Source of the DNA: Lomentospora prolificans
Taxonomy: Eukaryota; Ascomycota; Sordariomycetes; Microascales; Microascaceae
Assembly (NCBI GenBank): GCA_029532625.1
Contig: JARFXM010000009.1
Span: forward strand, 1,860,001-1,924,000
Direction: 5' to 3'
DNA: 64,000 bases
Positions 9,942 through 21,101 of this stretch are shown here, in pieces. A model generated the notes under the pieces. It made no database searches and was not told where the DNA came from. It saw nothing but the letters and a program-made list of their open reading frames with translations. The translations under genes and the position numbers were made by a program. How positions within the stretch are numbered: the first letter of the stretch is position 1; each line of letters starts with the position of its first letter.

Positions 9942-12900
9942 GCGTGAGAGGTTTCTCGTACGTCGTGGGAGCCGTCTGGTGCGTGACAGCCGCCTTTGGA
10001 GAGAAGGAAAAATTGGGGCGAGGCACAAAGATGCAAGGACTAGGGAAACGACTTAGGATAGGGAATTGGCAAGGTCGGGCACGGAAAGCCAGCGCTGCCA
10101 GATATTTTATTTTTGACTAAAAACGAGCGATCAAGTGTAGTTGGGGCTTGATCATATCCCGCATCATCTACTCTTAAGTTACCATTCTACTGTATAATCA
10201 ACAATTAGCGCGCTGTTCGATCATCGACCTCGTCAGAACTGTAAGTTCTCTCAACATAACGTTTGTGTCATCGCTCCTGGAATTGTATCCATCATCAAAA
10301 GATTTTTGTTATTCCCAAGGCTCCAGAGTGCTTCTGCGGCCCTCAGAAGTGGCTTACACATCTAATCCCAAATCCGGTTATATTGTTTCTCAAGGCTAGT
10401 GACGATGTTCTCAGGCATCGCAACTACCAGCATCGAAATCATTCCCTCCATTTAGATCCCCTCCCAACACTCACCTGTCCGCATTTGCATGCGCTCCGGT
10501 CAATACAACCCCCACGTAACCACATACAGAATATTGATAATTCTGACGAAGAAGCAGCCTAGAGGACCCAACTCCGCGGAACCTACCAACTGACAAAACT
10601 CCCCACCAAAGGCCGTCGTAGCTGGGAGGGGGGCATGTTACGGGGCGCAAGGAAGACGGGAAGACCCCCTTTGTTGTCGAACCTGAAGCCAAAAGATTGC
10701 ATATCATTCACCTAAGGCGCACATCTTCCTTGCATTTTCTTGGGTCTTCAATCCGGCCGCACGTGCCGGTCGTCCGTATCGCTCCGGATGTATGTCGAGG
10801 AGAACGTAAATTCTGTCGACTTACTAATTCACTCTTTTTGTTCTTTTTGACAAGAAGAGATTCACTGGTTCCAGGCAGAGATCGCCGGGATAAGCAGTCT
10901 CAAAGTTTGTTGAAAAAGGGGAAGAAAGAGAGAAAGAGAACACGAGATGATCGTCGCCGAGACATGGAATGGGAAGAGTGGTGGCGTCGGAAAACGTTAT
11001 GCAGACGCGGAACTCGATGATAGGATTTTCTGTTATGAGACTTGGACGACGGGAATCAGAGCCGTCCATTTTAAAAGGATCTCATTCTTCTCAACACGAT
11101 CCCGTGTTGAATTGTAACCACGAACGTATATAGAGGGCTGTTTGGATCCTATTAGTCTAGGAGGAGAAACACAAGATCATATCGCTAATATGAAAATGAA
11201 AAAGCATCATCTACAAAACTAGCGCCCAGGTGCCATGAATGTATTTTGAATATCTTCGGCAAGATTAGATCCAAGCCCACGCGGTAAACTGCGAAAAGCG
11301 GAAAACGGGCGAAGCAGCGCCTAGGAAAGTCAATCTCGGAGTGCAGATCATCCATCGGATCCCCACCCACTCTTGTCATTTTAGACACGCACAGAAGCCT
11401 CCATAGAAGCATTGAAGGGTCACAAAAAGAGGTCAAGGCAAACGGCAGCTACCAAACAAGACCGTCTACGCGGCCAATGGCTAGGTTGCATACTCGGCCG
11501 GGCGGTACGATTCATGGTCCCACTTGTTGCCAAGTCTCTGCATCGAGGAGATGCGGAGTCGCCGTCGATTGCCACGCTTCATGCAACGAGATGCCAAGTT
11601 TTTCTTGCTCTTGGAACGCGGTGATATTCTTATGGGCCGTGTATGGCACGTTTGTATGATATTATCCATCGTTTCTACTTTCCTCCCAAGCTAGCGATTT
11701 GGGGGCGATTATCTGTAGGGTTGGAGTGGACTTGTCGTAGCTATATTGAATCTGGGGAACCACTACCGACAGAGGTAGCCGTACGAGGGCTCCATGTTGG
11801 GACAAATAAGGAGTTTCCCCTGCTGCTGCTACATATAGCGTTCGGTTTGTGCTCTGCGCATCTATACTCTAATATTCGCCGCGCGATATTAATCTAGATA
11901 CCCGTCGCTTTCAATTTACGATACAGTGATGGGTCGAGGGGCGGACCAGGAAAATTTCCCGCGGCTCTCGCTAATTAGACTCGATCAGAGGTTATGCCCG
12001 TATCATATCAAGACAGAATCAGAAGCATGGTAATTCCAACTTCGAACTCTGAGAGTTAGACTTGTTCGCCATTTCCTTGGTAAAACAGGGTTTAATCACC
12101 AGTCGCAACGTCCCCTTCTCACAAGATGTGCCATACGATATCCTGGAATCACAGAAGCAGAGAGGGTATGATAGCTGGAGAGACCCCGATTTTGACGAAC
12201 CACAAGTCAAGAATGAAGGGCGTGAATGGGGCCAGGAACTTGTTTCCAGAGTTCCAGAATCCCTCGATTTAGAACGGGTCAAAATGGTGCCCGGAGAAAG
12301 GTTAAATTTACCCATGTTGGCGGGATGGACTAGCAATACCTGAGGCACAACGCGTATCACAGTTTCGCCAACTCCACAACGGCGGGCGGGCGAGCGAAGG
12401 GGAACAGGAATGCTACTTCGTAGTTTAGTTTAGCACCGGGCGCCCGCCCGTGCATGGAAGACTCGCCTTGTACCGAGTTCGGCTTAGAACGATGCAAGCT
12501 AGGGTAGCGAAGCCTGAAGCAAACTTAGTCCACAAGCGGTGCTTCGACTGTGATCAGGGATGCTGGGACGGGAGGGAGAGAGATATCTGGCCTAATAAGC
12601 TGGGATGACAGCGAATACCACGGTCCGAGAGCGGTAGCCCTGTTCAGCGAGAAGATGAGGCAGTCTGTTTGCGGGGACGCGTATCATTTGGCCTGTGGGA
12701 TGACGGGGATGCCTGTCGTGATGAGATAAAAGGAGATGAGGCGTTTGCCGTAATGGGAATCTTAAGCTCAGCGTCTGGATGGACGAACGAAGATACATTG
12801 GCAGCCAGAGGGATTCACGAATAATTCTCACAGATATTCCTTCCATAATCAATGACTATCGCCTTTCCAAAAAACTACAATGAATGTGCATCTATAGACC

Positions 12901-15045
12901 CAGTCTACGGGGGCAGGTGCCGTCAATTGGTTCAAATGGCCACAACTTTGGCACAGAATCATGATAGCGGGCTTCACATGTACGGTACGGGAAGTCCGGA
13001 TAATTCTATCAGGGCGGTTTCTTAATTTCATGCCTTCTGATCGATGGGACGAAACGCAAAATATTGCTACCATGATATCAGATATCTCAGTACCGCATTC
13101 AGCCAGCGTGCCGTGTCCGAGAGAGAGAGAGATAAGAGATGTTGTGGATAGGTGCAAGTGCAAGTAAAGTGTGGCTGGCATAAATGCTCCAAGACATGGT
13201 TCGTCCTCATCACCAATAGAAGTGTCTTCTGGAGTGTGGGGAAAAGCAGCACGGACCATCCTTTCCTCGGAACTCTGTAAGACAAGACTATACTTGCCGT
13301 TTCAGTGCACAGTTATACGCACGGAACAGTACATTTAATTCCGCTAAGTTTTGTTGAGAGAGTTTGTACCGAAGCACCGTGTATCCTTTCTGCTCGATCG
13401 CGGTTCTCCAACGTCTTCCCTGCTGCGCAGCATTAACATGCCCTGCTATCATTTAGCACCCCTGTTCCCAGCTCTTTTGATGTTTGATGTCCCGGCCGGG
13501 TCCTCTAGCGAGCCAGCATTACCACCTTGAGGCTAAAAAGGCTGCAGGTTCCAGCCCAGCCTTTGACCTCCCTTCAGGGGCTGTGGACAAGGGAGTCGAA
13601 ACCTGGATGTGTTACAAGACTGCCTCAACCCCCCGACTCGGGGCAGAGCGAACTCGCGAATATTCGAAAATCCGCAGCGCACGAAGGCCCAGCCAAGATG
13701 GGTTTTGTGTCCCTTGCGCAGGGCACTGTTCGCCCGGGGTCACCCCTCGATTCAGAGCAATGGTCTAGACGCATAGTCTGCCGTGCGCGATCGCCCCGGC
13801 GACCATAGAGTTGGTTCTTGTGTAGAGCTCTTTTATCGGAGCACTTTCAGGAGTACCTTTTGCTCTTGCGACTCTGTACGAGCGTCCAAGTATCCATGCG
13901 CGAAGAGCCCAGACATCGGGAGGCTTGCAGGCACTGCAGTGTAGTAGCAAATGCGGGAGCTCAACCTGGACTTTTGCTTTGGAAGCTAAGTGTCCGCCGG
14001 TCATCCTTTTCTCATAGAGCGGCTTCATTCTCTGTCGGACTTCTCTTCTCATCTCTATTTCTCCTGCTTCCTTATTGTGCCCCAGTTGGATGTGGGTAGC
14101 TTTGTTTTCCCATCCTTATACTAAAACCTCTAGGCCGATATTGCCGTGGGCTGCCTCGAAAGGACAGCCCATTCTAACTCGAAGTCGAGGGCAACCTTGC
14201 TTCGCCGTCACCAGCTTACATCCATACACGGATCTGCGAATATCCATGCTTGGCTTGTCTGGCCCTGCCGCACCTGCATACTCACATACCCCGTATCGAG
14301 AGTGACTGTACCCTTTCCAAAGGAGGCCCTTGCCATTCTCCATTATACCTTCACTCGGTTATGATCTGAGCCGGCCGTCTTACAACCCTTCCATTAACCC
14401 CGTCAGGACCTGGCTCTCCCAATCTGGTTACTCTGGGTCCTCTCTTTATGCGATTGTCCATCTTGGAAAGGTATTCGGCACTTTGGTCGCCTCCCTTCTT
14501 CAACCGTCTGACTGGGCTTCCCTTCCTGTACTAGCTACAGCACTGCACCTCTCCTGGTTTCCTTCTCCCGCTCTCTCTTCCTCTCGTTCGAGCTGGTCGA
14601 ATACAGCACAGGGTCGGTTTCGTCCAGTCCGTGTTGCCAAGTACTGTTTGCACTTCTCCTCCTTGCCATTCCATCTGAGCCGAACCAAAGATTCGTGCCT
14701 AGCGAGGGCCCACCCTTGCTCTCCGTCCCTCTTCCTATCGAACCCCTGCCCAGCCGGACACTACGTTTCTCTCCCTCATACCATCCCATTCGCCCACTCT
14801 TCACCCCTTCCTCTTCCTCTTTTCCTCTCTCCAACCCCAACCTCAACACCAACTCACCCTTCAACCCGACTTCGATACCTATACATTCGTTAAAGTCGAC
14901 GACGATATCGCATCGGATAGATGGTCTGGACGACGGTGTGATCAGTTGGCTACGACGGCTCCCAGGGCCACCATCTCGCCATTCTCCCATCCCATTTTCT
15001 TTCCTCCTCGAACGACAGAATCAGGCCGGCGCCTGATCAAACGAG
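9942..15045. other. 5.1 kb intergenic, ending in the leader of the 7TM gene
   Basis: No reading frame here resembles a known protein. It includes an inverted repeat at 12383..12450 around a TACTTCGTA copy. From about 14300 to 15040 the plus strand becomes strongly C/T-rich with many short upstream ATGs, consistent with the promoter and leader of the membrane-protein gene that starts at 15046. Confidence 0.6.
12383..12450. repeat. 10-bp GC inverted repeat flanking a TACTTCGTA motif
   Basis: CGGGCGGGCG (12383..12392) and its exact reverse complement CGCCCGCCCG (12441..12450) enclose 48 bases that contain TACTTCGTA at 12414..12422. The right arm also overlaps the palindrome CGGGCGCCCG (12437..12446). 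It could be a small mobile remnant, a regulatory element or chance GC sequence. Confidence 0.5.
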
Positions 15046-17178
15046 ATGGATAGCAACTGGGGCTGGTTAGAACCCCGGTCAGATGAGTTGTGGGCGAGGC
15101 AGTTTGGTGGTGGATTCAACAATGGCAACGACAACGACAACGACGACAACGACAATAGCAATGGAAACAGGAACAATAATGGAACCGGCAACGCCTTTAG
15201 GGGATTCGGGGGGCGCAATTCTACGAATACCATCATAAATCAATTTAGATTCCAGGCGGCGAAGTCGATACGAACCTCGACGATTATCCTTTCAGTCTTC
15301 AACGTCGTCGCAGCCGCTGCGACTGCGGTTGGCATATTATGGGATGGCTACGCAACGGCGAAGCGAAACGATCCCAAGTACAGGTTTAGAACCTCAGCTT
15401 TCAAGTGCATTGGGTCGGCGGAGGCCTTTCCTCTTATCTTGTCCTGCGGAATTGTCATCCAAGGCACTGTGTTCGCTGTTGCTCAATCAACTGGCCTAAA
15501 AAACGAGCAAGTCTTGGGATGCACCATTGTCTCGCAGATGATGCTGCCAGGTATGTCCAACTGAGGATTCGTGGGCTGGTTGAGCCTAGACTAACATGCT
15601 ATACAAGCTGTTTTTATTGTTCCCTATATTCAGCTCGTCTTCGCCATCGAGGTCGCGATCCGGGCCCTTCGACGAAAGAATCCCTTCCCGCCCCGAACCA
15701 GGTGGACCGTTGTCCTCTGCCTCGCCGTAATAGGCACTCTTCTACTTGCCACCTATCTTGTTACGCATTTTAGGCGGCCTCCTAACTTCTGCTTTGCTTC
15801 GCTCTTCTGGTTCGTCCAGAGATACTCCCAGGGCTGCTTCGCGGTCCTCGTCATTATCAGCGCGGCTCTCTTAGCGGCCACCATCATTATTTTCACCAAG
15901 CTGCACAGGCATGCAGGAATTGATCCAACTGAGAGGATTGCCTCTTCTAGGATGGTGTACTACCTCGCGGTGGGCTTCATCTCAGCCGTAAGTCCTTTTA
16001 CTTGTCGATCCGTTACAGTGAACCCGAGAATCAATCTAACAGTCGCCTAGGTTTTGATTATTCCCTTTTTCTTTGTCCTCGCCTTCCAGAATAGGAGAGA
16101 CCGCGGGGTTTTCAACGCCGCGCTTCAACTTTCGATGGTGGCCTCAGTGGTTGCCAACGTATCAGGTCTGATGACGGGCGGTCTTCACCTCTTCCTGCGA
16201 TCTACGTCGATGTCGACCATCGGCCCGCGCGAGAAGGATGGAAAATACGAAGAAGATCGAAGGCAAAGCTTTAAGAGGGGAATTAGGGTGTGGACTCGTG
16301 ACGACGACACCCCTGCGTCCTCTTCGAGTGTACCCACGGGTCTTCGACGGATGAATACCGATGACTCGTTCGCCAGCGAGGATGACGGGCGAGACGGCCA
16401 TTACGGAGATGAAAAGAAGGACCTGTGGGACGATAGAGTAAACCCTCTGCGGTCCCATGCCGTCTTCCCTACCGCGACCGCGACTGCACTTAGATCGCCA
16501 CAGCCTCTACAGGCACACCAGACCCATGCTGCCAAGAGCTCGTACTCCCTATTCCCCAATAACAACAGCAACCTCAAAGCCCCCACGCTTCTGCCAGCCA
16601 CTACTTATGATCCTAATGCTAAGGAGATGATGATGGAAGTCGATGCGCTGAAGCCTCCCGCGCCTATCCACGGATTCCGCCACCGACGAGATTCGTCTCT
16701 GGCATCTCACGCCACAGTACAGATTGGACTGCGGCTATCCAACGTGGACGACATGCCGCCTCTCAACTCTAAGTACTTCCAAGATTCCAGGAAGGTGCAT
16801 GACCTAGGGTGCCCCCTTGCCAGGGGCGCAGATGTGTCGATGCAGCAAAGGCCCAGTCCTCTCAGCAACGTGGCCATGGACTTCCAAACCAACAATGGCC
16901 GCGATGACGATAGTGTGACCATGTATGCCGATGACGCGAGCCTCATCGACAACACTGACAGGAAGTCGCTGTCTTTGGTACCCGCGGTGGAGCAGCGGTC
17001 GGACTGCACTCTTAGCCCGGCCGTTTACAAGCCACCCGAGAGCCCCAAGAAGGCCAAAGTGACGAGCCCCAGAGGTGTTGGCTTCACAATTCCCCAACAA
17101 AGAGGTCAACCGAGCCCGCAATCATCTACTTCTGCGTCCCGAGATCAGACCGCCGTTAAGAAGTCGGACTGGATCTGA
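15046..17178 (+). CDS. Seven-transmembrane (GPCR-like) protein with long cytoplasmic tail
   Basis: Exons 15046..15550, 15608..15987 and 16051..17178 total 2013 nt, 670 residues. Both introns (57 and 63 nt) have GT-AG ends and CTAAC branch sites. The N-terminal 75 residues carry an Asn/Asp/Gly low-complexity stretch (about 25-49). Seven hydrophobic segments follow at roughly 78-100, 127-147, 157-187, 201-223, 244-265, 284-307 and 317-345, then a hydrophilic tail of about 325 residues. The tail is rich in Ser and Pro with proline-directed phosphorylation-like sites, including one near its end before KKSDWI. The topology is that of a fungal GPCR with signalling through the tail at the plasma membrane, but I do not see the signatures of the pheromone, cAMP (Dicty_CAR), Git3, RGS-linked, opsin or PTH11/CFEM classes. 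It could equally be an unclassified seven-helix protein. The start ATG at 15046 follows a long C/T-rich leader. Confidence 0.85.
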
Positions 17179-18491
17179 GTCAACGAGCTTGAGAAGTACG
17201 ATGAGTGTACTGGATACGAGACATTACTGTTTCGGGAGACTGCGGGAAATTTGTATAAAAGGCGTGCGGGGAGTTTTCTTTTCCTCTTTTTTTCTTTTTC
17301 CTTTTCTCACTCTCGGTCGGCAATCCCTAGTGGATGCGACGAAAGACGAAGTTTTAACGGGTGTTGCAAGAACACATTCTATACCTATTGGGTTTGGCAT
17401 TTACGCGGTGTTATCGGACATCAATGATCTATCTTATCACTACCTACAACTTATGGAGGCCGGCGGCAGAGGTCACATAGACTCTTGTTTTTCCTTGTTT
17501 CTTTCCTTTCCCTTCCTCTTTTTTTCTTTTCTTTCTCTCTCCTTTACCCCTTTTCATTCTTTGTTCTCACATCCACTCACTGCACAAATAAGCGATCTGG
17601 AATCTATGCTACGAGAGGGTTGACGCGTTTGATGAAACGAACCTGGGCATCGGCATGCTGGGGCCCTTATAGCTGGTGAGAAAGACTCGGGGAGAAGGCC
17701 GCACCGCGATCGTTCCGCAATAAAATGGACTCTTGAATGGGTGAAGAAGGCGCAAGCAGGAAATCGGAGTTCTGAGGGCGAATCCCTCAACATGACCTTC
17801 CGCCCCTTCCCCCACCTTTCCATCCATGCACCACATACACCTCTTCACGATTTATATATGGCTATTTTCTATCCCGAGTATGAGTTTCGTTTCTGGGTGG
17901 GGGGTTGACGGATATCTCTCTTGGCATGGAGGATGGAGAACTGCCGAGAACTCCCCTTCTTGGTGGAATCTTGTCTCTTGTGTAGAGAGAGAGGCGAGGC
18001 TTATAACGTATCTGATAGCTAGGAAAGAGAACTTGGAATACAAACAAGTATTTCTTTTTTTTGGGACATATTTGGGCTTTATACCAATCGTGACCATGCC
18101 TCTACCCAGTACAGTAGCCCCCCTCTGTCTAAGCTTCGAGGCCTGGGTTGGCTATAGGGGTGTTGTAAACCTTGGAGAGGATTGGTGCTTTCTCGTTAGG
18201 TTCAGGCTCTGATACACGGATCTGGAAAATGGAATGATATTCTAGCTTGGTATGATACAGGTGCTGTTTGTTGTACAGATGACCCAATCGCAAATAATGG
18301 AAGGGTTCTAATATAACCCTTTAAGTCTCTTGCCAAGCGCCCCCCCCCCATGCACCCTTGACTCCCGTCGAGACATGCCACTAATTCGCAAATACAGTCT
18401 CCCATGCTTGAGCGATGTTTAAAAGGAAAAGACGGAAGGAAAGAAAGAAAGAAAGAAAAGGAGAGTCGAAGAGGGAATAAGAAGTAGGCGC
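17179..18491. other. Intergenic between convergent 7TM and dolichyldiphosphatase genes
   Basis: This is 3' flanking sequence of both genes, with T/C-rich tracts near 17280-17310 and 17485-17570, a C10 run at 18340..18349 and an A/G-rich stretch near 18425-18460. No coding frame is supported. Confidence 0.6.
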
Positions 18492-19263
18492 TCAATTCTT
18501 CTTGCTCTTCTTCTGTGCCGCTTCCCTCTCCCTCACCAGGCCCTCCCATCTTTCCCAGCCGGCCCAGCAAGGATCCTCCTCCACGACAAGATCCCTTAAC
18601 AACAGCATCCTCGCGAGGTCGGACCTCAACACGGCATGGAGCACGCCCGAGGCCCTCAGCACAGCCGTGACGACGAACCAGCCGACGGCGCAGACCACGC
18701 CGGCCGCGAAGCCAACAAATACCTGCCTCTCGGTATGATAGCTCAAGTAGACCCTGCTAGCGGCGACGCTGACGGCGACGGCGACGGCCAAGACCGAGGT
18801 GGCGAGGCGGGCGGGGAGGGGCCACGCGCCGCGACGGAGGGAGGGGCGGGGCGTGTAGCGGACGAGGAGGAAGAGGGAGACGGAGACGCTCCAGAAGGCG
18901 ACGAACTGGGCGTGAGAGGAGGGCATGCCGTAGCCTTTGCCGGGGATGCGCACGGGGCGGGCTTCCTTGATGAGGCGCTTGAGGAGAAAGTTTGCGGCTT
19001 CGCATGCGAGCTGGCCGGCGAAGGTGAGGAGGACTTCGGCTTCGCGGGTCGAGATCGAGAGGGTTGCGTAGACTATTACGAGGGCTTGGGGGAGGAGCGC
19101 GAGCCAGGCGCAGAGGTGGGAGACGGGGTCGGTGGGGTCCTATGAGGGGAGGGAAAAGGTGTCAACTCGTGTGAACTTGCTTGCGGTTGGGAGATGTTAG
19201 GGAACGTACATAGTAGACGTGGGTGAGTGAGAGGGAGGCGAGGGGGCCCGTGTCTTCAGACAT
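18492..19263 (-). CDS. CAX4: Dolichyldiphosphatase (PAP2 family)
   Basis: Exons 19263..19210 and 19139..18492 (minus strand) give 233 residues, close to yeast Cax4 (239). The 70-nt intron starts GTACGT and ends CTCATAG. The enzyme hydrolyses dolichyl diphosphate released by oligosaccharyl transfer on the luminal ER face, so the lipid carrier of N-glycosylation can be reused. All three PAP2 phosphatase motifs are present: K72-x6-R79P80, P91SSH94 (within GKGYGMPSSHAQFVAFW, the form typical of dolichyl diphosphatases) and S146R-x5-H153. Hydrophobic helices lie at about 24-46, 53-70, 97-112, 130-145 and 157-177. The C-terminus is cytosolic-like and basic (AAQKKSKKN), which could act in ER retention; that is inference. 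The gene converges on the 7TM gene and is divergent from the RBR ligase gene. Confidence 0.92.
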
Positions 19264-21101
19264 TTTGGGAAACGTGCTCGTGAAAGATGCGGACTAGAGT
19301 GTAAATTTCCTTTCGGGTGGGTTTATTGGGGTCGGTAGAGCATCGTTCTGAGTACGTGGTCGTCGTTGTTTTCGGGGACCCTCTGGCGGATGTAGGAGCG
19401 GCTTCGGGGAGGCCACCGGTGAGTGATGTCCAGCGTGGGTCCGAAACGAGCCAGAGGTAATGGAAACGGAGTGGAAAGAGATCAATTGAGCAGTTGATTG
19501 TGGTGTATTCCGGCTCTAGCGTAGGGCTCGCGAGGAAAGAGAGTGGTCAATTGGCGTTTAGTTGTGTGACGATGGTTGGTGATGTCAGTGCCTACCAGTA
19601 TCGGTACACGTACGGGGGTTTAGTACGAAATACAAGTCTAATAACTAACGGCCGAAGCTGAAATGGAGGATTTAGAGTTTGGGGATTGCAAGTACCCACC
19701 CGATAATTACATGAGGCGCGCGATTTGCTTTTAAGCGAAACTTTGAGAAATATCATAGCATTGACATGGCTCGTCATACGCCTGACTCGACCGACACCTG
19801 CTTGTCCCTAGCTTGCAGGAGTCCGAAGCCACTACAAAACAGATCCGCCTTGATACTTGGGTTCTAGGCACACTGTAATAGCGCTCGCTGAGGAGTGAGA
19901 TAAGCCTGATCCCAAACTCAGGGTCTTGCACATGCTTGGGAAGAAGACGTCAACACTAAGACCTTAGAGTCCGTGTTGAGATGGAGAATCTGCCGCCCGG
20001 CTTAGTCTTCTTCTTATGCTGACGAGTCTCCATAGAACCATGGCTTTTCTTGCTTGAGCTGATCTCCGGAGGAGACTATTGTTTGGTATTAAAGATAATT
20101 GCGAACACAAACTTGGGACAAACCCTTCGCTGCTAGCCAGCTTTGCCTGAAGCTTGTGATGACTAAGTTGGAGTGTCAATGATGAGAGGCCCAAAATAGG
20201 TCCAAACTACAATATCCTAGGGTAGACTTGTAGACGTCGAATAAGAAGGAAATTCATTGGGTTGAAAATCACCGAAATCTAGAGAGTATTTCTCCAGCTC
20301 AAGTCAATACTTTTCAACCAAGGACACGCTTCCCCCAAGGCAGCAACAGGCTGGTACCTGGGCGCCAATATCAAGATCGTACAGAGCCAAGTACCCTCTT
20401 GAGTTTTTCAGTGCCCCGCGTTTCGTTCTTGCCTTGCCTTGCCTTGCGTTCTACAAGCAAGGGCCAGCCAAGGCCTGCGGAGGAAGGAGCCAATCAAGTG
20501 GGGCGGCCACAAGACGAGAAGGCACTCCTGGCGACCGCGCAAGGCGTCATGCGTACTGCGGCTGGCTGATGGATCTCATCCTCCCTCTCATTCCACCGAT
20601 AACTTCAACTCGAGGGTTTCATGGGATATAACCAAGATTTGTCAACGCCAATTGTCCCCTCTCTCAAGTTGGCCCCTCTGCTCTCACATTCTCTCACTTC
20701 TTCTCTCCTCCCAGCTTCTTTGTTCCACTTTGCGCTAGAATATATCCTCCCCCACATTGGACCACGGCCAATCGACTCACACCTCCGGCTTACAAAACCT
20801 CACTATCAACTCGCCACTCCGCCTCTACCTCACATCGCAAGTCACGACCAGATTCTCCAAAAAAGAATTTTCTACCTAGGTCTTCTTCTTTTCATCTATC
20901 CAATCCGTTTCCCTTCTTTTATTTTCCACTGCACGGCCACAAGTGGCGCCTAAGTCACACTGAGACGAAAGATCCCCCTCACCCTCCCTCTCCACCATCT
21001 CCTCCCAACTCATCTTGCCCGGGATATCCACACACGCTCCCACCAACTCAAGTATGAGTAGGTAGCATCGGCTTCACCCAGCTCACAAAGCTACCAGCAC
21101 C
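19264..21101. other. Intergenic between divergent CAX4 and RBR ligase genes
   Basis: This 1.8 kb holds both promoters. A short pentanucleotide array (TTGCC x3 plus a variant) lies near 20429..20448. The 450 bases before 21102 are C/T-rich. A three-codon upstream frame (ATG AGT AGG TAG, 21054..21065) sits 36 bases before the ligase start. Confidence 0.6.

Noticed and set aside
12849..13259. 136-codon minus-strand frame opening at ATG
   Set aside because: No similarity I can recognise, mixed codon bias, and isolated in sequence full of stops.
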